Assembly: GCA_900317365.1 (NCBI GenBank)
Contig: ONGM01000263.1
Coordinates: 1 to 38,146 of the forward strand
Length of the DNA stretch: 38,146 nt
Reading direction: 5' to 3'
DNA from: an uncultured Planctomycetota bacterium
Lineage (GTDB): Bacteria > Planctomycetota > Planctomycetia > Pirellulales > Thermoguttaceae
Part shown: piece by piece, positions 24,064 to 33,009 of the stretch
Layout: every line of letters starts with the position of its first letter
How positions within the stretch are numbered: position 1 is the first letter of the stretch
Notes under the pieces: generated by a model
Seen by the model: only the letters and a program-made list of their open reading frames with translations
What the model was told of the DNA's origin: nothing
Databases searched by the model: none
Made by a program: the position numbers and the translations under genes

Positions 24064-26262
24064 TTATTCTTTTTCCGCGCGCTGATCGACGCAATCGATA
24101 TTGGCGTCGCGAACGATCGACGGCGCTTCCCAGTCCTTTGTCATCTTGCGCGGCAGTTCAAAAACTTTTCCGTCCTTTGTCGAAAAGCGGAGGTTCGAAA
24201 TGGATTTTTCGCGTCCGCTACCGTCCGCCCAGAACGCGTAGAAATCCGGGGACGCGTCGACTGTCCGGCGCGGGAAGCATTGATTGTAAAGGCTTCCCTC
24301 CGTGAGTTGGTATTCCTTCGACCACGTTCGTCCGAAATCGCGACTGATCCACTGCGAGATTTCGCCGCCTGTATTGTAGCCTTGCGGACCGTCCTCAAAG
24401 GATCCGACAAGTCGAACGACGCCGTTTCCAACCTCTTCTGGGTAAATATTGGAGAACTCATAGTTGTTGTCAACTTGGCAGACTTTGGAAAAGAGCCACT
24501 CTTTACCGTCCCAACGCGCAAAGCAGAAATCGCGCGGTCCCGACTCGGGGCCCGATTCGAAGCCTTTGCTCGTAACGTACGCGATCATCGGCCGACCTTC
24601 GGAGTCGTACTCTAAGTCGGTAATGTAGACGTTGAGGTTTTCTTCTTCGTAGTTTCTTACTAAGGCGTCGGAGTCGGACTTGAGAATAGGCAGTTCCAGG
24701 GGCTTGGAGTCGACGGCGCGCCATGTTTTGCCGAAGTCGTCCGACTCCATATAGTAGATATTCGTTCGCCAATTGAGCCCGACGCCGCGATTTCCGCGAG
24801 GCGATCCCGGATGATAATTGAACGCCGTGCCCAAAATAACGCGAGGCTTGCCGTCTTGATCGCAATTTGTTAAATCGTAGCGAACTTTGGCGTTTTGATA
24901 ATGTCCGATTTCAATAGCGGCGAGCGGCTTCCATTCGCTCCAATGAATTCCGTCTTCGCTCGTCATGAACGCGAGAATGCGTTGCGCTTTCGAGTTTGGA
25001 TCGCTTTTGGCGACAAGTTTTCGATCGTAGGTCGTAAAGAAGGCGACGAAGCCTCTTTTGGGAACGTTCCATATTTGGAGGTAGGAGAAGTTCGTCATTG
25101 GAACCTGGGCGCCGTCGACGATCTTAGTCGGTTTGACGCGTTCAAATTCCGAGACGTCGTAAGGCCGCAAGCTACGATGAACGAAGGAGGGGCGCGAGGT
25201 TCCGTGAGAGGTGGAGAAGACCCAAACGTAGCCTTGATCGTCGACGGAGATCACGGGGTTGTCGTGGGCGTCGTTCGTTTGCTTATCGAGCAGAACGGTC
25301 GGGCGGGAAACGAGGCCGGTTTCACCGTCGTAAACGCCGACCTCGTGCCATAGCGTTTCTTCCGACGGATCCGCGCCGCCGTAGCAGAAGAACGTCTTGT
25401 TGACTTCTGGGCGAAACACGGAGAAGGGGTAATGATTTGCGCAGTATGTGCCCAGCCCTCCTGAGTATTTGTAGACGTATTCGTTATTCAGTTTTTGATT
25501 GTAGTACCAAATACCTCGGTATCCATCGTCGCGTCGATTGAGGAGTCGATCGTCGAGGAGTCGTTTGGCGACGAGGCTAGGCGAGGCGGCCGACGTCAGG
25601 TCGTCGCCGTCGGAGGCGAGGCTATCGCGATTCCACACGGCGACGAGTCCGTCAGGCAGGCTTTTGGCGTCGGCGCCGACGAGGCGTTCGACCTCCTCGG
25701 AGGTTAGCGTGCGATTCCAGAGCGCCAGATCGTTAAGTTTTCCTCGAAAGGGCCGACGATCGGCTCCGTCGACGGCGCCGAGAATGAGCGTTTTACCGTT
25801 GAACGCGTCGGGCGCCATTGACGCAGGGGCGGACTTGGAAGCGACGAGCGCGCCGTTCATATAGATTTTAATCGTTTCGCCGTCGTAAGTTCCGGCGTAA
25901 TGCGTCCACACGTTCGGGCGCGGTTGAGGCGCGAGCGCGTACGCGTATCCGCCGGGAACCTTGGAGGACTCGACGAGCATACGCGTCGCGTTGCGGAAAG
26001 TATAAAAGGTAAAGAAGCGCGCCGGAGCGCCGACGCTCATAATTCCGAGGGACTCGTCGGCAACCGCCGGATTGACCCACGCGGAGACGCTGAACGCGTT
26101 CGTCGTCGTCGCGTCGTTAGGGAGTCTAACGGCGTACGGGGAGTCGTCGAACGGCAGGCCGTCTTGCGGCGCGTCGGCCGCGCGCGCGTGCGAGTTGACG
26201 GCGATCGCGAGGAGCAACGTAAGGACGAATAAGGCGACGCGGTTCGGCATGGCTTCTCTCAT
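24064..26262 (-). CDS. Exported LamG plus BNR-type beta-propeller protein
   Basis: The 732-residue product has a Sec signal peptide (ending near HARAAD, residue 30). A LamG/concanavalin-A-like domain spans about 45-195 (SVSAWVNP, WTHYAGTYDGETIKIYMNG). A large propeller spans about 246-710, opening with DDGYRGIWYYNQ and including GGLGTYCANHYPF, Asp-box-like strands (TSEDGIHWSEW, SDDFGKTWRA, SRDFGRTWSK) and repeated HDNPV/NPxxS-type turns. This is the architecture of BNR-4-type proteins, which include polysaccharide lyases as well as sialidase-like proteins. The arginine triad of sialidases (RIP motif) is not evident, so I do not call it a sialidase. Start at 26262 or the second ATG at 26250, which has AGAGAAG close upstream. 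It lies 37 bases after the Gfo/Idh gene and is surely co-transcribed. Confidence 0.78.
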   Translation of the reverse strand: MREAMPNRVALFVLTLLLAIAVNSHARAADAPQDGLPFDDSPYAVRLPNDATTTNAFSVSAWVNPAVADESLGIMSVGAPARFFTFYTFRNATRMLVESSKVPGGYAYALAPQPRPNVWTHYAGTYDGETIKIYMNGALVASKSAPASMAPDAFNGKTLILGAVDGADRRPFRGKLNDLALWNRTLTSEEVERLVGADAKSLPDGLVAVWNRDSLASDGDDLTSAASPSLVAKRLLDDRLLNRRDDGYRGIWYYNQKLNNEYVYKYSGGLGTYCANHYPFSVFRPEVNKTFFCYGGADPSEETLWHEVGVYDGETGLVSRPTVLLDKQTNDAHDNPVISVDDQGYVWVFSTSHGTSRPSFVHRSLRPYDVSEFERVKPTKIVDGAQVPMTNFSYLQIWNVPKRGFVAFFTTYDRKLVAKSDPNSKAQRILAFMTSEDGIHWSEWKPLAAIEIGHYQNAKVRYDLTNCDQDGKPRVILGTAFNYHPGSPRGNRGVGLNWRTNIYYMESDDFGKTWRAVDSKPLELPILKSDSDALVRNYEEENLNVYITDLEYDSEGRPMIAYVTSKGFESGPESGPRDFCFARWDGKEWLFSKVCQVDNNYEFSNIYPEEVGNGVVRLVGSFEDGPQGYNTGGEISQWISRDFGRTWSKEYQLTEGSLYNQCFPRRTVDASPDFYAFWADGSGREKSISNLRFSTKDGKVFELPRKMTKDWEAPSIVRDANIDCVDQRAEKE

Positions 26263-26299
26263 TTTATACCAAGAGGTTTAAGCGGGTTGGCGCGCAAGG

Positions 26300-27586
26300 T
26301 TAAACTTCGGGGAGTTCGTAGCCTTTGCGACGCGGACGGTCGACGTAGGAGTTCGCTTCGTCGTCGCCGATGAAACGCTCTTTGTCGGGATCCCAGCGCA
26401 ACGGGCGGTTGAGAATGCGCGTGATATTGACAAGGTGGCAGACCGTAATACTGCGGTGTCCGATTTCGACGTCGGCGTGCGGGCGTTCGCGGGTCGCCAT
26501 GCAATCGAAGAAGTTTTCGATATGCGGGCGGGCGATCCAGGTGGGGCCCTCGGGCGGATCGGGTTCGGGGGCGTCGGCGATGAGTTCTTGCGGATTGGCC
26601 TTGAGGTTGTTGCGATTGATTTCGAGGGAGCCTTTTTCGCAGCGGAAGATCGCGCCGCCCATCGGAGCCTTACCGTATTCGAGGTCGAAATGCACTTCCG
26701 TACCGTCGGCGTATTTAATCGCGACCTTTCCGTCTCCTTCGGGCATAGGCGAGGTCGCGACGGGGCCCGTTTCGCTTGCGCCGAGCGCCCATTGGATTTG
26801 GTCGACGCCGTGGGCGCCCCAGTTGGTCATTTCGCCGCCGGCGTATTCTCTCCAGCCCATCCATCCGAGGAGCATACCGTTGAATTTATGGTATTGGGTC
26901 GGACCTTGCCATGCGTCCCAGTTGAGACCCTCGGGAATCGGTTGTTCTTCGTAGTCTTCGGGGATGCTATTGCAGAAGGGGTAGTTGCACGCCTGAACGA
27001 GTTTGACGCGTCCGAGCTTGCCTTCGCGGACGAGTCGGCAGCCGTACTCGTTGAGTCTCATCGAACGCTGTTGCGAACCGACTTGGAGAATTTGCTTGGA
27101 ATTTCGGACGATTTTGACGAGTTGGCGACCTTCGGCGATATAGGTCGTGAGGGCTTTTTCTGCGTAGACGTCCAGTCCTGCGAGAATAGCGCGCGCGGCG
27201 GCGATCGTTCGACAGTGATCTTGCGTAACGACGAACGCGGCGTCGAGCTTTTCATTCTCGTAGAGTTCGACGTCGGAGTCGTACATATTCCACGATTCGC
27301 CGTCTTTAATGAGTCCGGAGCCTTTCTTTTCGTTAACGCAGTCGATCATCTTCGAGCGCCAGAAGTCGGCGACGGCGACGATCTTCGCTCGCTCTTGAGG
27401 AATATGTTCCATGAGTTGTCGGGCTCTACCCCCGCAACCGACGAACCCGACGATGATTCGATCGTTGGCGCCCGCTTGACCGGGAGCCGCCAGCGCGGAA
27501 CGCGAAATCAGCGTAGGAAGCGCGCAAGCGCCTAAAAACGCGCCGCTCGTTTGACGTATGAAATCTCTTCTCGTACGTTGTGCCAT
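26300..27586 (-). CDS. Tat-exported Gfo/Idh/MocA family oxidoreductase
   Basis: The 428-residue product begins MAQRTRRDFIRQTSG, a Tat signal (R6-R7), with the export region to about residue 35. The Rossmann motif is GFVGCGGRA (47-55), and the catalytic motif is E143-K144-A145, so the lysine is kept while the proline is not. The stretch QVGSQQRS followed by a conserved NWDAWQGPTQYHKFN region is typical of exported planctomycete members. The start at 27586 places the Tat motif correctly. A longer in-frame start at 27640 would bury it. AGGG lies 6 bases upstream. Promoter and palindromic operator are at 27662-27698. The substrate is unknown, and the next gene is an exported glycan-type propeller protein. 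Confidence 0.85.
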   Translation of the reverse strand: MAQRTRRDFIRQTSGAFLGACALPTLISRSALAAPGQAGANDRIIVGFVGCGGRARQLMEHIPQERAKIVAVADFWRSKMIDCVNEKKGSGLIKDGESWNMYDSDVELYENEKLDAAFVVTQDHCRTIAAARAILAGLDVYAEKALTTYIAEGRQLVKIVRNSKQILQVGSQQRSMRLNEYGCRLVREGKLGRVKLVQACNYPFCNSIPEDYEEQPIPEGLNWDAWQGPTQYHKFNGMLLGWMGWREYAGGEMTNWGAHGVDQIQWALGASETGPVATSPMPEGDGKVAIKYADGTEVHFDLEYGKAPMGGAIFRCEKGSLEINRNNLKANPQELIADAPEPDPPEGPTWIARPHIENFFDCMATRERPHADVEIGHRSITVCHLVNITRILNRPLRWDPDKERFIGDDEANSYVDRPRRKGYELPEV

Positions 27587-27661
27587 GTTTACCCTGCTAG
27601 TGAGTTTGGTTTCTGAGACGCAAAAGAACTGTCGATTCAAAAACCGGCAATTCTACCCATT

Positions 27662-27680
27662 ACTGTATAGATTATACAGT
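27662..27680. promoter_or_regulatory. Perfect 19-bp palindromic operator over the -10 box
   Basis: ACTGTATAGATTATACAGT: two 8-bp arms with perfect symmetry around a 3-base centre. It covers the -10 box of the minus-strand promoter, so a dimeric repressor bound here would block transcription of the Gfo/Idh-propeller operon. It lies in the gap shared with the SHD1 gene and could affect both. Confidence 0.65.
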
Positions 27681-27698
27681 CGATATAACAGACGTCAA
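27671..27698 (-). promoter_or_regulatory. Strong sigma70-type promoter of the Gfo/Idh-propeller operon
   Basis: Minus strand: TTGACG (plus 27698-27693), 16-base spacer, perfect TATAAT (plus 27676-27671). The -10 box lies inside the palindrome at 27662-27680. The leader to the ATG is about 78 bases. Confidence 0.7.
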
Positions 27699-27865
27699 AA
27701 AATTCATTATTTTCTCTGAAATAACTTGATTTTAGGTAAAAATCCGATTTGAATATTATTAGCGCGGTCGTTTATGCTCCGACGTTCATGATTGATTGGC
27801 GTTCGCTAACGGCAGACGACTTTAAGGCGCGAGTTTTGCATAACTTTTGTAAGGGGCGACTTCGT

Positions 27866-30442
27866 ATGATACGGTTAAGCGTGGTGCGAACGTTATTCAG
27901 AGCGCGCGTCATGGCGGCGGCGCTTCTCGGCGTTTTCTTGATTTCATTTGTCGCATTGGGAGACGAATCGCGCGTTTGGGTCGATTCAACGGGAAAGCAC
28001 AAGATAGAGGCGACGCTCGTTTCTCATACCGACGCGACGGTAAAACTACGTCGAACGGACGGTCGCATAATTGAAATGCCGATCGACAAACTAAGCGCCG
28101 ACGATCGCGCTTTTCTGAAAGGCGGCGATCCTCCGTCCGACTCCGGAACGGTCGCTTCACAAGAAAAGCAGGAAAAGAAGGAGAAGTCCAAAGGGACCGC
28201 TTCGAAGGAAACCGCGCCGAAGAAAACAACGTCCGACTCGACGCCTGCGTCGTCCGGGAATTTACGCGTTTCAGGCAAGACTTACTCCGCCGGCTCATTC
28301 GGCGATAAAGTTTACTTTGGCGACCCCAACGACGTCCTTCTGCTTCCCAAAGCTCCTGTCGAAATGGAATGGAACTATCGGCCTAAAACGATCGAGGCGC
28401 CGGAAAAAAGCCGGGATCGCAACTTTTCGATCGGTAAAAATTCGGCGCTCAAAGAGAAGAAATTCTCTCTGCTTCGATTTGTCGCCGACGTCAACGATCC
28501 AAACGCGCCTATTTACGTGTCGTTGGCCGATCCGGCGTTAAAGAACGAGACCTACGTCGCGCGTTGCGATCGTGCGAAAGGCTCCTTCGTCGTCGGGACC
28601 GTGCCTTTTGCAGAAGCTGCGTTGGCGGACGTCTCTCCCGACGGAAATTACGCGCTTTTCGTTGTCACAAGAAAACGACCTGCTTCGCAGAAAAAATTCT
28701 ATCTTGCGATTACCCCGCTAAAAGACCTCGCCGATGGACAGGAACTTGGCGATACCGTGCTCTTTGACCCTTTTTATACGGAAGACTCTGAAGTAGACTC
28801 TGACGTAGAATCTGACAATTCCGATTCGGAAACGCCGCCGGCGCCGAGGTTTGCCAGGCCGTCGGCGTTTGACGGACCTTCGGCGTTTGACGGACCTTCG
28901 GCGTTTGACATGCCTTCGTCGTCTGCCAAGCCGTCGCCGGTCGTCGCGGAGAAACCGACGACTCCTAACCTTGATAAACCGGCGTCCGAACCCGGATCGT
29001 TTGAATCTAGGCGGGACGCCGCGAGGGCGAGACAGGAGGCTTTGAGGGCCGAGATGGAAGCCCGACACAAGCAGCACGAAAAAGAGCTTAACGACATGAT
29101 GGGCGCGATGAGGGATAGACTTCCGGGTAACCTTCCGGGTAATCTTCCGATTAACCTTCCGACTATGCCGGAGCCGAACGCGTCGTCGCCAAGGCGCGGC
29201 GCAAGTTCGTTTGATTTCGACACGCCGAGTTTCGAACCCAAGTCGAAGAGTCCGGATCCAGGCGAAGTTTACGAAGCGTTCTGGATAGATTCCTCGAAAA
29301 TTCTGGTACGTACTCAAGGCGCCGTTACGCTTTGGGATCTTACGACGTGTCAAGCGATCTATCAGATGGTGACGGCAGGCAGGGTTCTTGTGGTCGATCC
29401 TTCGCGAAAGGCGTTCGTTCTCGCGTGCAGCGATCTCATCTCCGTTTATAGCGCGTTAGACGGTAGTCCGTTAGGTAGTTTGCCTCTGAGTTATTTCGGC
29501 AAAACGCGCGCGTCGGAAATTAAGTATACCAACGCGATCGTCGCATTTTCGCCAAGCGGACGATTTTTAGCCGTCTCAGAGTCTGGGAGCGTTAAAGTCG
29601 TCGATATGGAGAAAGGCGAAATAAGCGCTTCTTTTGTTATCGTTGACGACTCGCCTGGTCGCTGTCTTGTCTGGGGAACCGACGAGTATTTGATCGCAAG
29701 CGGCGTGGGCTACGACCTCAAGACGCGTTCCCCTATCTGCTGTTATTTAGGACTTGAGAACGCCGTGACGCCTACGCTAAACGTCGGCGGACGAGTGTGG
29801 GCCATGACGTCCGATACGACCTTGGTCGGCGTTGAACTTCCGCAGTCTGCGGCGCTCGAAGTCGTTCAAACTGTGCGAAAAAAGGCGGAAGAAAAGAACT
29901 ACGAATTGCAACAGGGGGACGCCTTGTCGATTCGTTGCGAACTCAATAAATTCCATGATCAAAAGCAAGTCGAAGACATTCTCAAAAAGGCGCTTGAAAA
30001 ACAAGGGTTCAAATACGATCCAAATTCGAAATTAACGCTGATCGCTAAGACGGTCGACACAAAGAGGACCGAGGTCATTACCGTAGTTGAAACGGAAGAG
30101 CGCGTTCCTGTTGGGCAGCAAGAACTGCCGCCGGCCTTGAGAGGATATACGCAACGTAGAGTTAAGCAAGAGAAGGACGTAGAGGTCAAAGTCTACGAGC
30201 AATCGCTTGTGATTGAGAAGGACGGGAAGCCGATCTGGGAAGATTTCAGCGAGACGGTGGGGACAATTGACGGCGAGCGTAATTGGAAGTCGATTGAAAG
30301 ACAAGTCAAAGAATTGAACGTTCCCGAAATCGGTTTTTATAAGAGCGTCCGATTTCCTAAGTTCATTGAACGCGAGGAAAAACCGATAACGTCCGCGAAG
30401 TCGACGATGAAAGCGAAAATAACTTCTTACGGACTGATGTAG
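27866..30442 (+). CDS. Exported SHD1-domain / WD40-like protein, paralogue 1
   Basis: The 858-residue product has a signal peptide (about 1-31, with a hydrophobic core LLGVFLISFVALG) and an SHD1 domain (35-85: RVWVDSTGKHKIEATLVSH, LRRTDGRIIEMPIDKLSADD), a small beta module common in planctomycete exported proteins. A Lys/Glu/Ser-rich linker follows, then a Pro-Ser-Ala-Phe repeat (331-348), a charged coiled coil (about 382-417), a short LPGN/LPIN repeat (about 419-433), a WD40-like propeller (from YEAFWIDSSKILVR through IVAFSPSGRFLAVSESG) and a conserved C-terminal domain (RCELNKFHDQKQVEDILKKA). I chose ATG 27866 because AAGGGG lies 8 bases upstream and the signal peptide then starts properly. 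A longer TTG-started frame to 27749 has neither. Function is unknown. The paralogue follows at 30885. Confidence 0.82.
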   Translation: MIRLSVVRTLFRARVMAAALLGVFLISFVALGDESRVWVDSTGKHKIEATLVSHTDATVKLRRTDGRIIEMPIDKLSADDRAFLKGGDPPSDSGTVASQEKQEKKEKSKGTASKETAPKKTTSDSTPASSGNLRVSGKTYSAGSFGDKVYFGDPNDVLLLPKAPVEMEWNYRPKTIEAPEKSRDRNFSIGKNSALKEKKFSLLRFVADVNDPNAPIYVSLADPALKNETYVARCDRAKGSFVVGTVPFAEAALADVSPDGNYALFVVTRKRPASQKKFYLAITPLKDLADGQELGDTVLFDPFYTEDSEVDSDVESDNSDSETPPAPRFARPSAFDGPSAFDGPSAFDMPSSSAKPSPVVAEKPTTPNLDKPASEPGSFESRRDAARARQEALRAEMEARHKQHEKELNDMMGAMRDRLPGNLPGNLPINLPTMPEPNASSPRRGASSFDFDTPSFEPKSKSPDPGEVYEAFWIDSSKILVRTQGAVTLWDLTTCQAIYQMVTAGRVLVVDPSRKAFVLACSDLISVYSALDGSPLGSLPLSYFGKTRASEIKYTNAIVAFSPSGRFLAVSESGSVKVVDMEKGEISASFVIVDDSPGRCLVWGTDEYLIASGVGYDLKTRSPICCYLGLENAVTPTLNVGGRVWAMTSDTTLVGVELPQSAALEVVQTVRKKAEEKNYELQQGDALSIRCELNKFHDQKQVEDILKKALEKQGFKYDPNSKLTLIAKTVDTKRTEVITVVETEERVPVGQQELPPALRGYTQRRVKQEKDVEVKVYEQSLVIEKDGKPIWEDFSETVGTIDGERNWKSIERQVKELNVPEIGFYKSVRFPKFIEREEKPITSAKSTMKAKITSYGLM
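28859..28912 (+). repeat. Three 18-bp in-frame tandem repeats
   Basis: Three copies of an 18-base unit coding PSAFDG, PSAFDG and PSAFDM lie inside the SHD1 gene. They are nearly identical at DNA level, a sign of recent slippage growth. The paralogue lacks this segment. Confidence 0.8.
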
Positions 30443-30884
30443 GTTCTTGACGCGTAAGGGTTGCGGCGTCGGTTGAGCGTCTAGCCGCTTCGTCGCCGCG
30501 ATCGTTTTTCGTCGATCTGTTTTTCGACGATCGTCTCTTTTCAGAATTTCCCGAGCGGCGGCGGCGCGTTTGTCGTCGCCGCCTGCGGTTGTCGTCGCCG
30601 CCTGCGGTTGTCGGGCGATTTTGTCGCCTCAATTTGAGTTTCTCCCCGAGTTTCTTCCGTTACGTTTCGTATTGTTTTCGACGTCGGGAAACGATTATTT
30701 TTTTGGCGGTTCGTTGATTTTATCATTCAATTTAAGTTAAATGTATAGCGTTGGGATTCAAGACATTCTCGACGATTGACGTTTTCAAGGCTCGGACGGG
30801 CGGCGATAGAACGTCGATTGGGTCCGTAAGGTTCCGTAAAGGCGCCGTAGTGATCGCGTAGCTTTACGCTAAAAGGGGTTAGCA
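30443..30884. other. Intergenic region between the SHD1 paralogues
   Basis: The 442 bases contain no gene I can support. Near 30500-30535 lies a small hairpin (CGTCGA pairing with TCGACG). The 19-mer GTCGTCGCCGCCTGCGGTT is repeated in tandem at 30572-30590 and 30591-30609. A promoter candidate has TTGATT (30714-30719), a 17-base spacer and TTAAAT (30737-30742), leaving a leader of about 140 bases for the second paralogue. Confidence 0.5.
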
Positions 30885-32960
30885 ATGAAACAACCGAGAA
30901 CTCGACTATTATTGCGCGGACTGAATTTATTCGCCGCAGCGTTCTTTTTGTCGCTCATTCTATCGACGTCGACCGTCGCGTTTGGAGACGAGACGCGCGT
31001 TTGGGTCGATTCGACAGGGAAATACAAGATTGAGGCGACGCTTGTTTCGCATACGGACTCAACGGTCAAGTTGCGACGCGGCGACGGACGCATTATTGAA
31101 ATGCCGATCAAAAAACTGAGCGCGGAGGATCGCGCCTTCCTCGAGAGTTACAACGACAACCCGTTTGAAACCGGTTTGGTCTCTGAGTCCGAGTCCGACG
31201 AATCGCCTGACGACGGCGCGGCGGGATCCTCGAAGGGTTTGCAAATTTCCGGTCGACGCGCTACGCTGAAGGGTTTTCCTGAGAAAATCTACGTCGGCGA
31301 CTCCGACTCCGCGCGCAATCTTCCCGACGTCGGCGCCAATATCAAATGGAGCTATCATCCTCAGGCGATCAAGGAGCCTGAAAAAGGGGACTCTTATACT
31401 TTTCCAATCGGCAAAAACTCGGTTTTAGGGGATCGATTGTCCGTATCGGAACTTCGACTCGTGGTTAATCCGCTCGATCCGAAAGCGCCGATCTATGTCG
31501 GATTGACGTCGACGTTGCAGAATAAGGATTCGTTTATCGTTCGGTGCGATCGTGAGAAAGGCGTGGTGGACGCGTCCGTTTTGCCTGTGCAAGAAGCCGT
31601 TTTGCACGACGTTTCACCTGACGGCGCATACGCGCTTGCGATCGCGAAACTTCCGGTGGAGAGCCTGTCGAAAAAGAGCTTTATCGCGATCGCGCCCCTT
31701 GCCGGACTCGGCGCGCAACGGGAGCTTAGCGACACGGTGATCTTTGGACCGTATTACAGCGACGAGCTCGCCGCCAATATTCTCAAAGCGACAAAGATCG
31801 AAGAGATCACCGACGCCTACTGGGTCGACTCCTCGAATATTTTGACGCGGTCTTCAGGGGGCGTCGTTAGCCTTTGGGATCTCCGTAACTGTCGCGCGGA
31901 ATATTCGCAGAAGGTCGGCGACGCCTCAGTGATTCTTGACCCAGCGCGTAAAGCGTACGTCGCCGCGAGCGAATCCGTCGTGAGCGTTTTCAATATCGCC
32001 GACGGCGCCGCGTTGGGACGCGTGTCTCTCACCGACGCGAACGAATCCGCGCCTATTAGTTTTGTTCGTTACGCGGCGGCGTTCTCGCCGAGCGGGCGGA
32101 AATTGGCGGTTGTCGGCTCGAATAAGGCCGTTGTCGTCGATATGGAGAAAGGCGAGAAGTTGACGTCGATTCCCGTCTCCGGATTGTCCGCCGACGTCGC
32201 GTGGGGAACCGACGACTACCTCATTGTCAATTCCGTTGGATACGATCTTAAGACCGGATTTCCCGTGTGTCGTTACAATGGACTGCTGAGTTGTCACGGG
32301 AGCATGGTTTATTCGAACGGGCAAGTTTGGTCGCTCGTCTTGGATCATACCTTGGTTAGCTTTGAAGCGCCGCACGCCGCCGCGCGTTCCGCAATGCAAA
32401 ATATGAAAGCGGACGACGCGTTTGAGCTGTATCCCGGACTTGCGCTTTCAATCAAATGCGAGCTTAACAATCTCCACGATCAGAAAGAAGTGGAGAACTA
32501 CTTGAAAGATTCGATCGCAAAAGCGGGATTCAAGTACGATCCGAAATCGAAGATTACGGTCGTCGCTAAGAGCGTCGACACAGGCAAGACGGAAGAGATA
32601 ACCGTCGCTTCCGTTGAAACGTCGTCTCCATTTGGAATTGGGCGGCCTTTCCCGCGCGCCGGATTACTCGGTTCCGAGCGGCTTAAAGAGGCGAAGACGA
32701 TGAGTCTTAAGATCTTCCGGCAGTCGATTGAGATCGAAAAAGACAAAAAGACGATTTGGGGATTTAGCGAAGAAACGATGGGACCGGAACACCTCGAGCG
32801 CGATCCTGATAAAACGATGGAACAACAGGTTGAAGAGTCGAATAAGCCGGAAATCAAGTTCTTCCGTTTCGCGCCGATTCCGCGTTACGTTGCGAAATCC
32901 GGACGCGCAGGCGTCGACGCGGCGATTAGCGCGAACGTAACCTCGTCCGGATTGAAGTAG
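30885..32960 (+). CDS. Exported SHD1-domain / WD40-like protein, paralogue 2
   Basis: The 691-residue product repeats the layout of the gene at 27866: signal peptide (to about residue 34), SHD1 (36-86, RVWVDSTGKYKIEATLVSH), a propeller-like middle with DAYWVDSSNILTR, AAAFSPSGRKLAVVGSNK and WGTDDYLIVNSVGYDLKTG, and the same C-terminal domain (KCELNNLHDQKEVENYL). It lacks the repeat, coiled-coil and LPGN insertion of paralogue 1, which explains the shorter length. AAGGGG stands upstream of the ATG, as in paralogue 1. Both proteins end in T-S-x-G-L. Probably a periplasmic or surface protein of unknown function, born by tandem duplication. Confidence 0.85.
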   Translation: MKQPRTRLLLRGLNLFAAAFFLSLILSTSTVAFGDETRVWVDSTGKYKIEATLVSHTDSTVKLRRGDGRIIEMPIKKLSAEDRAFLESYNDNPFETGLVSESESDESPDDGAAGSSKGLQISGRRATLKGFPEKIYVGDSDSARNLPDVGANIKWSYHPQAIKEPEKGDSYTFPIGKNSVLGDRLSVSELRLVVNPLDPKAPIYVGLTSTLQNKDSFIVRCDREKGVVDASVLPVQEAVLHDVSPDGAYALAIAKLPVESLSKKSFIAIAPLAGLGAQRELSDTVIFGPYYSDELAANILKATKIEEITDAYWVDSSNILTRSSGGVVSLWDLRNCRAEYSQKVGDASVILDPARKAYVAASESVVSVFNIADGAALGRVSLTDANESAPISFVRYAAAFSPSGRKLAVVGSNKAVVVDMEKGEKLTSIPVSGLSADVAWGTDDYLIVNSVGYDLKTGFPVCRYNGLLSCHGSMVYSNGQVWSLVLDHTLVSFEAPHAAARSAMQNMKADDAFELYPGLALSIKCELNNLHDQKEVENYLKDSIAKAGFKYDPKSKITVVAKSVDTGKTEEITVASVETSSPFGIGRPFPRAGLLGSERLKEAKTMSLKIFRQSIEIEKDKKTIWGFSEETMGPEHLERDPDKTMEQQVEESNKPEIKFFRFAPIPRYVAKSGRAGVDAAISANVTSSGLK

Positions 32961-33009
32961 TCGCGTCCCTTGCTCGATCGCGTCGCTCGGGGCGTAAACG
33001 CCTATTGTT

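Noticed and set aside
24064..26262. Second true sialidase
   Set aside because: Asp-box-like strands exist, but I find no RIP motif or arginine triad, so only a BNR-type propeller is supported.
27662..27680. LexA (SOS) box
   Set aside because: The arms look alike, but the spacing between CTGT and ACAG is nine bases, not eight, and no SOS gene is downstream.
30572..30609. Start of a CRISPR array
   Set aside because: Only two adjacent 19-bp copies without spacers and no cas genes. This is a simple tandem duplication.
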